In this document: one piece after another, positions 22,886 to 32,949 of the stretch | Layout of the letters: every line of letters starts with the position of its first letter | Numbering within the stretch: position 1 is the first letter of the stretch | Source of the DNA: Acheta domesticus | Lineage: Eukaryota; Arthropoda; Insecta; Orthoptera; Gryllidae | Assembly (NCBI GenBank): GCA_031308135.1 | Contig: JAHLJT010000631.1 | Location: 151,773,425 to 151,837,424, forward strand | DNA: 64,000 nt | Direction of reading: 5' to 3' | The notes under the pieces: model-generated | What the model was told of the DNA's origin: nothing | Seen by the model: only the letters and a program-made list of their open reading frames with translations | The model's database searches: none | Made by a program: the position numbers and the translations under genes

Positions 22886-22974
22886 CAGTGCTTCTAACTT
22901 TATGAAACGGAGTTTTGCGTTGTAGATTTATGATGTAGATTATTGTAGATGAATCACAATATTCGAGCTGAAAC

Positions 22975-24980
22975 CTCGAAATTAAATGTTTAGCATATGC
23001 TGATGATTTAGCACTGTTTGCAGAATCAAAACAAGAAGCTACTAATTAAATTTATCAAATAAAAGACACAGCGGAAAAAGGGAGCTAACAGATCTTGTTT
23101 GATAAAACTGAAATTATAACATGTGATCATAACACACCAAGAATATAGTAAAACGAAATTGTGGGAACATCGAGGTTACTGACCGGTTTAACTATCTTGG
23201 AGCAGCAGAAATGGGTACTGAGATCAAAAAATGAAAATTGGAACAATTAATATATTGTGTTACACAAAAAATACACATAAAATATTATATTGTGTTATAC
23301 AAAATGGCGGTTCAAACATTCGACGGTAAACGCCGGAGCTCGCTGTACATGGCGCATATGCGTTGCCAAGGGGTTGTTGATTTTGAGTAGGGGGAGAAAA
23401 ACAAACGGTATTTCACTTTCATATGCAGTGTAGTGAAAAAAGCTCTCTCTTCATCCAGACACAGAGGCGGACGGATCGTCTGATAAGAACGCGAAATCTA
23501 ACTTCGATTTTGTTTGATAGTAACCCTGTGCCGTAATACCAATACAGAATACTAGTCAGGAGATTGATTCGTGAAGTTAATTAATTGAATTAATTCGGAT
23601 GCATCTATTTATCATTTATTGAGAAAAACTTTATTAGCAAAATAAGCTGGTTCGCCGTGTTGTACTGACGATACGATATTGCAGTTATTATAAATTGATT
23701 CGGTGACAACAGCTTGTGATTAAGTGGATAACTTTAATCGAATATAACCGATAGAGATAGAGACTATAAAATATGTCCGCAGTGCCGTGGCGGAGCAAAT
23801 TAGTTTGTGAATAGACTTGGCTACGAATATTAGTTAGCAGAGACATTTTTTTCGATTTGTTGAGTTCGCGGTTAGGCGCACAACTGTTGCGCATTTTAGG
23901 GAAAAGTAACTCTAGATGCTAGGCTAGCTGCAGATGCTAGATAAAGACAGATACTAGAAGCAACGCTGAAGAATGAAGAAGACGACATCGGGTCCGGCCC
24001 AGTCGAACGAAGATAGGAAGACGTCGTGGTAGTTCCAGGTTGGTTCTTCGGGCGCCATCCGACGACTGACAAGAGATCTCGGGGTATTTTATGCTAACGA
24101 TCGTTAGAAATTTAATTCAAAGATCATGACCAAATGATAATGTTATTTTTGCATTGCTATTAAGAAAGCTTAAAATCCATTTAATGGAACTAATTGGAAA
24201 GTAATTGAAATAAATAATGTTCTGTTTTTAAACGAATTTAAAAAGATTATTATTGTGCAACATAGCACGTTATTAGAGCAAGAATTTCAGAATAAGATAA
24301 AACTTTCAGATTTCGTGCTTCTCTGTACAGAGGGCAGATCCGGTGGCAATTTTGCAGTTACAGGTAAGCGAGTTTCCATCGAACCGAGAACCCAACGACT
24401 GAGCCAGCAAGGTAGTGGTGTAATTTAAATGCACGTAATTTTCTTGATACTTGTAATTGTTTTCCTGGCGCCCATAATAATAGGATTCTTTGGTTATTGC
24501 AATTGAACAGAACGAACGACTAAGATATAGAATTTATACAGTTTACAATAGTAAATGAGATAGTAGCGTTTCAAATAGAAGAATCGTTTCAATATAAAGG
24601 ATTCAACAAGGATGTCTATCAATGTAAAATTACGACATTATAGTACAGTTGTTAGACCAGTCACCTTGAACAGCATGGAAACTACAAGCATAATTGGAAT
24701 GGAAACTTTACTGAAGATAGAAACATTTAAAGAAGGATTCATGAGAAACACAGGAAGGTTATAGATTGAAATCTAATGCAGAAATGTATAGTAAAATGGA
24801 AAACCTAGAAGTGATGATTAGAAAACGACGGCTATTGTTCTAGGTACTTACGGTCTGCATGGACCATTCAAGGTTAAACAAACAAATTTTTGATAAAATC
24901 TGGAACTACAAAGACCAAGGAGGCTCTGTCAAACAAATGAAGGAAGAAATACATAAATGTACATTTTTTTAACAAAACTG
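22975..24980 (+). pseudogene. LINE reverse transcriptase fragment in two pieces
   Basis: The first piece (22,975-23,250) contains RT motif C ('CLAYADDLALFAESKQEA') followed by 'DTAEK' and 'FDKTEIITCDH', then a frameshifted 'FNYLGA' segment. The second (24,565-24,980) continues the RT C-terminal region: 'NVKLRHYSTVVRPV', 'RKRRLLF' and 'NKQIFDKIWNYKDQGG', spread over several frames. The order and strand match the thumb/C-terminal part of AP-endonuclease LINEs. The pieces are separated by ~1.3 kb of unrelated DNA. Numerous stops and shifts mean an old dead copy; the endonuclease and early RT motifs are absent. Confidence 0.65.
23255..24564. other. Unidentified ~1.3-kb insertion within the LINE RT fragment
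   Basis: This segment interrupts the RT relic. It begins with a local duplication around 'attgtgttacacaaaa' and 'attgtgttatacaaaa'. It contains a tRNA-like stretch on the minus strand at 24,365-24,425 ('tggctcagtcgttgg' then 'ggttcgatgg', an A-box/B-box pair), suggesting a SINE component. A short 'tggcgccc' at 24,466 resembles an LTR-element primer-binding site, but no LTR is definable. The remainder is unassigned. Confidence 0.4.
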
Positions 24981-25439
24981 CCTAAATCGAAAATAATGTA
25001 ACAACAAAATTTTCGCTCTCATATTTCTTATCAGGGAAAAGATTGGTGGAGAATGTATTGCTGCAAGAATAGTTGCGCAGTCAAACAGGATGCAGAACTT
25101 CTGGAGGAGAAAGTGGTAATGTGTTTCACAAATAATGACTCGAATGTTTTAATATGGACAGTAATATTGGTATTTTACGGTAATTGCGATATTCTATTGT
25201 ACTCGTTTAAATGATCGTACTATGTCATTTTCTTCGTACATTAAACAACTCACTTGTATGTTTTCCCCCAACATATTTTACATGAATTTATTCCAACAAT
25301 ATTTCATACTAGAAAACCATAAAAACACACGTTTTCTAGAATAGTTCCAGAAAATCTTTGAAAGAGTCGGCTGAGAATTGTGCCAATTGGTGTTTCGTTG
25401 GCAGGGATTGAAATCGTGTAGATAGTGAATATAAGTGGT
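24981..25439. other. No feature recognised
   Basis: AT-rich spacer between the LINE RT relic and the CR1-like element. No ORF, repeat end or RNA gene is evident. Confidence 0.4.
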
Positions 25440-26457
25440 TCCCAGGTAGTTCGGACCGGGACGCGACAGGATGCGATTTTGGATGCCTACCTAATTAGGC
25501 CGAAAGAACTTTTCATATCTTGTGACGTTTTTTGAGGGCATTAGTGACCACAAAGAGGTTCTTCTTGACTTAGACGGAAACATTTCAAGAAAAGGCATTA
25601 CAATAGGAAATATAGGCGGGCTTCAAGGTTTTCTTAGGGAACAATATGACTGCTTTCTAAGAACAGAGGAAGGTATGGAAGAAATATGGGACGTGTTCAA
25701 AGATTTGCAAATGCTTTGCAAAAGTTTGTTCCGTGAAAAATTCTAAAAAATAATCCGGATCCAGAATACTACAATGCAAAAATTAGGAGAATGAAGAGAA
25801 TAACGAGAAAGGCATTTCACAACAGAAAACGCAGTAGCGAGCATAGGAATATTTTTCAAAATCGTTCAAAAGAGTTGGAGCGCGAAAAGAAAATTGCTCA
25901 GGAGGCATATTTAAAGAGTATTCTAGATGGGAAGGGAAATAACTGGACAGGTTTTTATAAATATGTTCGTATAAGGACAGGAAATAAAGAGGATATCCCA
26001 GTTATTCGCGAAAATGGAAACACGCTAATTACTGACAATCGGGCAAAAGCGGATGCATTTAATAAGTATTTCAGTTCGGTTTTTAAAAATAGTACGGACC
26101 ATCCATTTATTCAAGTGTCTTCGGTTGCGAATCAGTTTAATGTTGAAGTAAACGTTCTATGGAATAAAGTAAAGTCTATGAAAAATGGTAAGTCAAGGGG
26201 TCCAGACGACATTTCTACGGATTTAATTAAACTACGAAGAAAGGCAATATTATCGTACCTAATTAGAATTTTTACGTGTCTTTGAAAAATTCAAAAGTAC
26301 CCAAAGATTGGAAATTAGCTTTTGTTGTACCAATTTTTAAAAGTGGTGACAAAACTTAATTATGCAATTATAGGCCGGTAAGTCTTACGTCAGTGGTCTG
26401 AAAGCTTATCGAGCATCTAGTTGGGAGTTACATTATAAAAGAATGGGAAATTGAGTA
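25440..26457 (+). pseudogene. CR1-like LINE, 5' half (endonuclease end to RT start)
   Basis: The tail of the AP endonuclease is visible ('YLIRPKELFISCD', then 'EGISDHKEVLLDL'). The linker follows (25,791-26,285: 'GNNWTGFYKYVRIRTGNKED', 'DAFNKYFSSVF', 'KNGKSRGPDDISTDLIK'), then the RT N-terminal signature 'VPKDWKLAFVVPIFKSGDKT' and 'YRPVSLTSVV'. This is a CR1/Jockey-group architecture. There are frameshifts near 25,745 and 26,285 and stops such as 'VV*KLIEHL'. The copy stops abruptly at 26,457 in the middle of the RT; its continuation is found, in the correct next residues, at 33,366. The missing upstream endonuclease suggests 5' truncation. Confidence 0.8.
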
Positions 26458-26678
26458 GTGGTGCTACAGAATGGCACAGACTTTCCCGTATTAGTTTTCT
26501 ATTTCCTTGGGTCTTCGCTAGCTATTCGGAATTGTCACAAACTCGTTCTTGCTAGCTTTCATCTATCACCGCCAAAAGTACATTTGTTTTGTCATTTTCT
26601 TAAGTTTTCGGTTTCCTATTGGTAGAACGGAAACATTAATTTTAGAATATTAAAGAACACAAAAACCTAGTCATAAAT

Positions 26679-26682
<4 letters not shown>

Positions 26683-26719
<37 letters not shown>
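26683..26719. repeat. (TA)n tail, distal
   Basis: About 18 TA units adjoin the TSD. They form the 3'-most part of the LINE-A insertion on the minus strand. Confidence 0.9.
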
Positions 26720-26722
<3 letters not shown>

Positions 26723-26732
26723 GAGGCGACGA

Positions 26733-27085
26733 ATTAGGCATTATAGACGTTACGCTTTGCGTCTCTTGTCGAGAGGCTTGCATAAACTGTGTTCTATTTT
26801 CAGTTAAAAGACCTCTGAAGTAGTCACTCCATTCCTGCATACTAATTGGAACTATTCCTGACCTGTCTTTGTTTTCCATTCTCATTCCTTTTATTATTCT
26901 CCAAGCTCGGTTTGACTTTGTGTTTCCCAAATTCCCTTTCTATACGCTCTCCGTTATCGTTTATTCTGTTTTCGCCGTATGGCCCCACCACCAGGTCATT
27001 CACTTGACAGCCACTTCTACCATTGAAGTCCCCTAGTAAAATTATTTCCTTACGTTTGCTGATTGTTCCAAGCAACGTCGTCAAG
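26733..27085 (-). pseudogene. Rearranged LINE-A scrap: endonuclease piece joined to RT-linker piece
   Basis: 27,085-26,937 duplicates 29,665-29,527 (endonuclease, 'KRKEIILLGDFNGRSGCQ'). 26,930-26,733 duplicates 28,855-28,660 (linker/early RT, 'RAWRIIKGMRMENKDRSG'). The intervening ~0.7 kb of the element is missing and the pieces are fused at ~26,931-26,936. Identity to the full copy next door is very high, which implies a recent origin. It lies between the two (TA)n tracts. Confidence 0.85.
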
Positions 27086-27110
27086 AGCTGGAGACTTTTT
27101 TAATGTGAAA

Positions 27111-27112
<2 letters not shown>

Positions 27113-27165
<53 letters not shown>
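27113..27165. repeat. (TA)n tail of the full-length LINE-A
   Basis: About 26 TA units directly follow, on the minus strand, the sequence 'aaagaaaaactcgcagctta' that ends the 3' UTR. Confidence 0.95.
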
Positions 27166-27167
<2 letters not shown>

Positions 27168-27181
27168 CTGCGAGTTTTTCT

Positions 27182-28155
27182 TTAAGGCTGTCGCCGCTTC
27201 TCGCTTCTCAGTTTCCACCTCTTTCGATCTTCCCAGTCTCCATCTTTGAGGCCTCTTGCCTCCATTTCTTCTTGGATGTCCTTTCTCCAACTTCTTGGTG
27301 GTCTTCCACGCTTCTTCCGCTCTGGAGGTGTCCATGCCCAGATCTTCTTAGGCCACCTATTGCTTTCCATACGCTGGAGGTGCCCATACCAATTCAATCG
27401 TTTTGTTCCAATTGAATCCAAGATGCTGCTCTCTACGTTCATCATCTGTCTTATTGTTTCATTTCTAACATGATCCAACGTAGACACCTGGCAGCACCTT
27501 CTCCAGTAGTCCATTTCAAGGGCCATCAACCTACATTTATCCCTTTTGTTCAGTGTCCATGTTTCAGCTCCGTAGGTACATATGCTCTGTATGACGGTCT
27601 TAAAGATATGAGCCTTCTTCCGTTTTGTGATACTTTTGCTCCAGAGAATAGAGTTTAACTGTCTTATCGCTCTCTTTCCCTGTCCAATCTTGTTGGAAAT
27701 GTCATCAGAGCTTCTTCCCTTCCAGGAGAGGGTAACTCCGAGGTACTTAAAAGTTTCGCTTCGTTTAATTTTCCCTGTACCTACGTCCAGGTCCCCATAT
27801 TCTTTTTCTCCTGCTATCATATATTCCGTTTTTTTAAGGTTTATAGTGAGACCCCATCTTTCATACTCCTCTTGTAATTTGCGAAACATATAACTCGCAT
27901 CATCTTCGTCTCCAGCTATGACCACTTGATCATCGGCAAACAGCAGGGGTGTACAGTACATCATTTGCGATTGGTAATACCATTCCGCTACACTTCCGTT
28001 TCCAATTTTTAAGCGCTTCTTCAAGATATATTTTAAATAAGAGAGGGGCTAATGAGCAACCTTGTCTTAACCCCTTGTTCACTTGAAATTCTGAAGAGAG
28101 TCGTTTACCTATTTTGACAGAGCTGTAATTATCACTATATAATGCATTGATAGCA
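27182..28155 (-). pseudogene. LINE-A reverse transcriptase, motifs B to C-terminus
   Basis: Just after a frame change at ~28,155, motif B reads 'GLRQGCSLAPLLFKIYLEEA'. After another shift at ~28,024, the long frame (280 codons) carries 'TPLLFADDQVVIAGDEDD' (motif C, catalytic Asp-Asp), 'LTINLKKTEYMI', 'YLGVTLSWKG' and the C-terminal 'RLNWYGHLQRM' and 'RKKRGRPPRSWRKDI' motifs typical of RTE-like elements. It synthesises cDNA at the nicked target in living relatives. The frame ends at 27,182, ~17 bp before the TA tail. The breaks look like simple frameshifts rather than large deletions. Confidence 0.85.
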
Positions 28156-29259
28156 TTAATACAGGCTGGCTCGATACCACTTGCTTGGCCATAACTTTTT
28201 TAATGGCACTGTATCGTATGCCTTTTTCAGGTCAACAAATATGAGGTGGACATTCCTACCTCTTTCAACTTGTTTTTCTATTAGATTTTTTAATGTGAAA
28301 ATGCCATCAATACAAGACCTTCCTACCCTGAATCCATTCTGTTCCTCTGATTCTGTATACTGATGTTCAATTCTACATTTTAGGACCCTACCGTAAAGCC
28401 TTGCTACTGTGCACATTACACTTATCCCACGATAGTTGTTGCAATCTCGCCTACTTCCTCTCTTAAAAACCGGAGTAAAGAAGGCCTTTTTCCACTCATT
28501 TGGTGGTTCACTTAACTGTAGACACTGATTAAAAATTGTTGTCAGTATTTCCATCACACTATCAGGAGCTGATTTTAAGAGTTCTACACTAATATTACCT
28601 GGTCCCGGGGCCTTCTTATTCTTCATGAGGGCCAAAGCTGCTCTTATTTCATTTGGGACAATAGGCATTATAGACGTTACGCTTTGCGTCTCTTGTCGAG
28701 AGGCTTGCATAAACTGTGTTCTATTTTCAGTTAAAAGACCTCTGAAGTAGTCACTCCATTCCTGCATACTAATTGGAACTATTCCTGACCTGTCTTTGTT
28801 TTCCATTCTCATTCCTTTTATTATTCTCCAAGCTCGGTGTGACTTTGTGTTTCCCAAACATCTATCCACTTCCTCACAAGTCTGTTCCCAGTATTCATTC
28901 TTGGCTTTACGGATTTCTCTTTGGGTCTCCTTCCTGATTCTTTGATATTCTATTCTATCTCTATCAACTTTTGTTGATAACCACTTTCTGTACATTTGTT
29001 TTTTCTTTTCTACGAAGGCCTCTGTGGTTTTGTTCCACCACACTGGACATTTTCTATTCTTTTGACAATCCTCTTTTTCACCCAAGGCTTCATAGGCAGA
29101 CTGAATGATACATCGTTTCATAGATTCATACATAGCATCTGGTGTTCCTTCCTGTACCGACATTATTTTGGTAGCCAGTCGCACTTGATATAAAAACTTT
29201 GTAGAATGTTCCTCCAGACTTTCAAGATTATACCTTTTTTCCGACTCTCTCACTGCCAT
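28156..29259 (-). pseudogene. LINE-A linker and N-terminal reverse transcriptase
   Basis: A 367-codon frame runs from the post-endonuclease linker ('CPVWWNKTTEAFVEKKKQMY') through 'KNKKAPGPGNISVELLKSAP', 'FTPVFKRGSRRDCNNYRGIS' and 'EQNGFRVGRSCIDGIFTLKN' to motif A ('LIFVDLKKAYDTVPLKKLW'). The catalytic Asp of motif A is present. The frame then goes wrong after 'PLKKLW' near 28,180. It lies between the endonuclease frame and the motif B/C frame, all on the minus strand and once a single polyprotein. Confidence 0.85.
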
Positions 29260-29278
29260 AAGTTTGATTGTATGGTTC

Positions 29279-30030
29279 TCAACAAGGTCTTTTCAATGGA
29301 AAGTACATCTGAGATAACAAGGCATAATGGTCTGAATAGCACTCTAGACCTCTCTTTACTCGTACATCGTTGACTTTTATTTTGTGGCACTGTTTTACAA
29401 TAATATAGTCGATAATTGACCTCAATTTCCGAGTATGTTGAATCCACGTGTACCGATGTATGTCTTTGTGTTTAAACCATCCATTTGTTATTTTCAAAGC
29501 GTTTTGACGACACAGCTCAATTAGGCGCTCTCCGTTATCGTTTATTCTGTTTTCGCCGTATGGCCCCACCACCAGGTCATTCACTTGACAGCCACTTCTA
29601 CCATTGAAGTCCCCTAGTAAAATTATTTCCTTACGTTTGCTGATTGTTCCAAGCAACGTCGTCAATTCATTAAAAAAATCATCTTTAACGCTTGCAATGG
29701 CATCGTCATTAGGGGCGTATACAGCAATTAATACAACTGTGTAACTGTAGAGTTCCATTTCAACTTGCAGAATTCGATCATTTACCTGCTCCCAAGATTT
29801 TATATTGTTTCTGTACTTTTGTCTTATTGCCAATGATACACCACTACGGCCTCTCTCATCCTTTGGTACCCCTGAGTAGATATGTACATATCCCCCCTTC
29901 TGTTCTGAACCTTTACCTTTTTTCTTTGTTTCTGAAAATGCTACAATATCCATACGATTCTTATCAATTCTTTGAATACTTCTATCTCTTTGGTTGATAG
30001 CCCCTGAATATTCCAAGTTCCAATTCTCAT
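29279..30030 (-). pseudogene. LINE-A AP-type endonuclease
   Basis: The original start is probably the ATG at 30,030-30,028, which begins 'MRIGTWNIQGLSTKEI' as expected for AP endonucleases of this group. A frameshift near 29,950 moves the reading frame, and the rest follows: 'VAFSETKKKGKGSE', 'GRSGVSLAI', 'VYAPNDD', 'LLGDFNGRSGC', 'YTWIQ', 'SIIDYIIV' and 'YSDHYALLSQM'. These include the catalytic Glu (SET), Asp (GDFN) and SDH residues. The enzyme nicks target DNA to prime reverse transcription. The frame is interrupted again before the RT linker at ~29,270. Confidence 0.85.
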
Positions 30031-30540
30031 AGTCCTTTTCTTTGCCCAAAGTCGTCGTATATTATGTTTGCCATATTCCGAGGCTTTACTGAGAAATTTT
30101 GCAGGTGTAGTTTTTTCCGAGTGATGAGGTGCAGGCCCATCGCCTCAACCCCCGTACAGGAGGACCAAGGGATTTTCTTTCTGGCTTCCCATGCCATAGG
30201 GAGGTTGCCTTTTCCTGGCTTCGACGCCCCCCTCCCCGTATGAAAAGAAAAGAGAAGAAGTTGGAAAGAAAGAAAGACAAAGAAAAGTGAAGGTGAAAAA
30301 GTGAATGACTCCCTAGCCCTCGAAACCTAATAGCGTCGGGGTCGAAAAACACAAGGGGCCTAGAGCAGCCGGTAGTAAAGACAACAGAGAGACGGATGAG
30401 GTACAAGTAAGTGGAAGAAATACCCCATCCGGAAAGGGGACCGCTAGTTGCGGAGGGAGGAGCATAGGGATAGGTGTGACAGGAAACAAGGAAGAGGATT
30501 GGTGTGACGGGTCGATGTAGGACGCCACTTGGTCTGACTC

Positions 30541-30695
30541 CTCTGCTGAGACCTGTACAACATGGGTGACCCTACCAGTAGCACGCTATTCATTAGTCGT
30601 GCTACCGCTGCATGAGCCCTCAGCCTCATTGGAGCACTCAAACCTCCCCGCCCGCACGGACAGTGCTACTTTAAGGCGGCGTCCCCTGGGGGAGG
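30541..30695 (-). promoter_or_regulatory. LINE-A 5'-terminal structured module (candidate ribozyme-like RNA)
   Basis: Exactly at the TSD-defined 5' end, the first seven bases CCTCCCC can pair with GGGGAGG 47-53 bases in. A 3-bp GCC/GGC stem lies immediately inside. Further stems are ATGAG/CTCAT and GTAGCACG/CGTGCTAC, then 'ctactggtagg' and GTCACCC, which can pair back to GGGGAC at 10-15 (one bulge). The same layout, with different but still complementary stems, starts the unrelated LINE-B at 42,992. A 7-bp stem from the first base, a 2-nt joint and a 3-bp stem next to the closing strand recall HDV-like ribozymes known at the 5' ends of R2 and other LINEs. I do not see the usual catalytic-C joining segment, so function is unproven. 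Confidence 0.45.
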
Positions 30696-30706
30696 CATAA
30701 ATGGCA

Positions 30707-31683
30707 ATTTTCTTTTAAAAATTATGTGCCGTTTAAGAGAAAATGGTGTTTTAGCGCTACTAAATGACCGAAATTTGAAGCTCATTTTCACAGAAAATTT
30801 TTGAGTATTCAATAATACTTTATTTGAAATTATTTGGAGCACTTACACTTACAAATATTATAATCATTACAAATTGCTGGTAATGTGCATATTAAAGATG
30901 TGAGAGATTTTTCAAAAAAATTACAATTATGTAATTTTTGAAAAAACAAAAAAATAACTCAAAATAAACTTTACGTCATATTAACGAGCGTAATTCGCAC
31001 TATCCGTTACAAAAGTCTCAAAAAACAAATTGCAGCCATATATGAGAAAATAGCGTTTGAGCATTTCAGAAAATGCGAAATTTTTAGCTACTTTTCACAG
31101 AAAGCGGTTGTGTTTTCGAGAAACTTTACTTGACATTATTTAAAGCGCATGTACTCCTAAATATAATAATGTGAACAAAGCACCGCTAGTGTAAATATTA
31201 TCGACCTGAGAAACATGTGAAAAAATTTACATTTTTGTAATTTTTGAAAAAACCAACCTATAGAGCAATATGGTTTTTATGTCATCTGATAGAGTACATT
31301 TACCACTATCCCAACCAAAAGTTAAAAGAAAAAATTTGGAGCCGTTTTTGAGAAAATCTTGGTTTAGTAATTTTTTAAAATTGCACATATTGCACGCAAT
31401 ATTACTAAACTTTTGAAAAACATTTACATGACCTTTATGAAAGAACTCAATATCTAGAACAAATTTTATTTGAAGAAAAAATCTCTATCTTCAATTTTGT
31501 TTTTGGAGAAAGACGCCGAAAAAAATTCAAACTTTCACAATTTTCAAAAATTCCGAGATATTTCTGAAAATGGGACCTACGCCATGTTAATAAGTGTATT
31601 TTACTCTATTCCTACAAGAAATTTAAAGAAGAAATTTGGAGCCGTTTTCGAGAAAAGTTTGAAAATCCCCGTGGGTCTTTATA
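30707..31683 (+). repeat. Family R interior, forward (between LINE-A and the MITE)
   Basis: Non-coding AT-rich sequence. It carries two tandemly related halves, each with 'tttcacagaaa', 'attatttgga/aaagc', 'gtaatttttgaaaaaac' and 'tatgagaaaa..g', at 30,780-31,080 and 31,085-31,380. Then come 'ggagccgtttttgagaaaat', 'aaatctctatcttcaatttt' and 'gacgccgaaaaaaattcaaa'. It matches 56,470-56,800 and the reverse copy at 19,550-20,000. Confidence 0.75.
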
Positions 31684-32947
31684 CAGAGTGAGTCACGTAA
31701 CTTTAGCACCTCCTGTAACTTTTGAACGGTTGAAGTTATTGCAATGCAGTTTTCACGGAAGTGCATGAGGGAAAGGGGCTAATTGATACGTGCATTAATT
31801 TCTATTTTACCACTTGTATTTTACGAGATTTTTTAGGTAACTTTGTTTTTTCAAATAAAACTATACATATTTTTTCAGTCCACCATGACGAGCGTAAAAA
31901 GACAAATCCAATGATGTACATATGGTCATATGTTAGATAAGCATTTTTTTGATTAATTTTGATTTTTGCGACCGGGGTTTAACGGACGTTTTGAATAGTC
32001 CACCACACAAGGTCATGCAGCGCTCCACCAGCATACGTGCGCCCGGCGAAGGGAAGGGAAGGGGAGGGATCTTATTTGAAAATACGAAACATAGTATTCC
32101 AAATATTCACAAAACCATTGCAGCTTTTTCCTGAACTGTGCTTTCCATCCTTCCGCATTTTCAGATTTTCGTCTTTCTTTGATTGAAGGAATTAAAGGAT
32201 GGAAAATAAGGATTTGTCATAAGTTTGTATTGTAATAAAATTGTTTATAACTTCAACTCCATTTAATGGGATTTCATAAGATACGTAGTAATGGGATCTT
32301 GAAACAAAGCACAATAAGAATAAATAATTAAAACTGTACAAAAATATATTGTATATTTTGAGCAAACAACTTCAATGTTAATACGAATATAATAATAACT
32401 TAGGGATAGAAATAATCTTATTTCTATAAATACTACTTAAGACAAATCCGTATTTTCAATCCCTAAGAAACCCAAATTACTGAAAATGGATTAAGTTGAA
32501 AAGGAGAGTTCAGGAAAAAATGCAACAGTTATGTGAATATTTTTCGTATCCTCAAGTACTTAAATCCCATCCCTTCCCCGACCGCGCGTTTGCTGGGGGA
32601 GCGCTGCGTAACCTTGTGGGGCTGACAGTTACAATGAAAATATCCGTTAAACACTAGTCGCAAAAAAATCACAATTACTCAAAAAAATGCTTATCTAACA
32701 TATGACAATATTTATATCTTTGGATTTGTCTTTTTACGCTTGTCATGATAGACTGAAAAAATATGTATAGTTCCATTTGAAAAAACAAAGTTACCTCAAA
32801 TATCTCGTAAAATAAAAGTGATAAAAGAGAAATCAATACACACATCAATTAGCCCCATTCCTTCATTCACTTCCGTGAAAACTGCATTGCAATATCTTCA
32901 ACCGTTCAAAAGTTACAGAAGGTGCTAAAGTTACGTGACTCACCCTG
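31684..32947. mobile_element. 1,264-bp mariner-type MITE with ~465-bp inverted repeats
   Basis: The left end starts CAGAGTGAGTCACGTAACTT and the right end is its complement (...GTTACGTGACTCACCCTG). The arms remain clearly complementary for ~465 bp (to about 32,150 and from about 32,480). Each side is flanked by TA (31,682-31,683 and 32,948-32,949), and family R is continuous across the insertion. A TA duplication fits Tc1/mariner-type integration. The ~330-bp centre is AT-rich with no transposase, so it is non-autonomous. With such long arms it could form a large hairpin or give double-stranded RNA. Confidence 0.88.
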
Positions 32948-32949
32948 TA

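Larger units (their letters stand above)
26683..30695 (-). mobile_element. Full-length RTE-like LINE (LINE-A) with 11-bp TSD and compound tail
   Basis: Flanking direct repeats CATAAATGACA (26,672-26,682) and CATAAATGGCA (30,696-30,706) differ by one base and delimit a 4,013-bp insertion on the minus strand. Order from the 5' end (30,695): structured GC-rich 5' UTR, AP endonuclease, RT, short 3' UTR and (TA)n tail (27,165-27,113). Beyond that lie ~30 bp of other sequence, a rearranged scrap of the same element (27,085-26,733) and a second (TA)n tail (26,719-26,683). The whole compound lies within one TSD pair. The ORF is broken by several frameshifts, so it is not autonomous now. Clade by eye: RTE-like (single EN-RT ORF, 'FADD' box, WYGHLQRM C-terminal motif, simple-repeat tail). 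Confidence 0.9.

Noticed and set aside
24466..24474. 'tggcgccca' as an LTR-retroelement primer-binding site
   Set aside because: No LTR end (CA) precedes it, and no gag or pol follows.
26458..26480. TSD between 'tggtgctacagaatggca' (26,460) and 'tggctctacgatgggcaa' (33,368)
   Set aside because: The left phrase also begins other family R copies (20,998 and 56,386), so it belongs to the repeat; the similarity to the CR1 sequence is probably chance.
26667..27335. ORFs ending in Ile-Tyr repeats
   Set aside because: Frames of LINE-A pieces running into the (TA)n tails.
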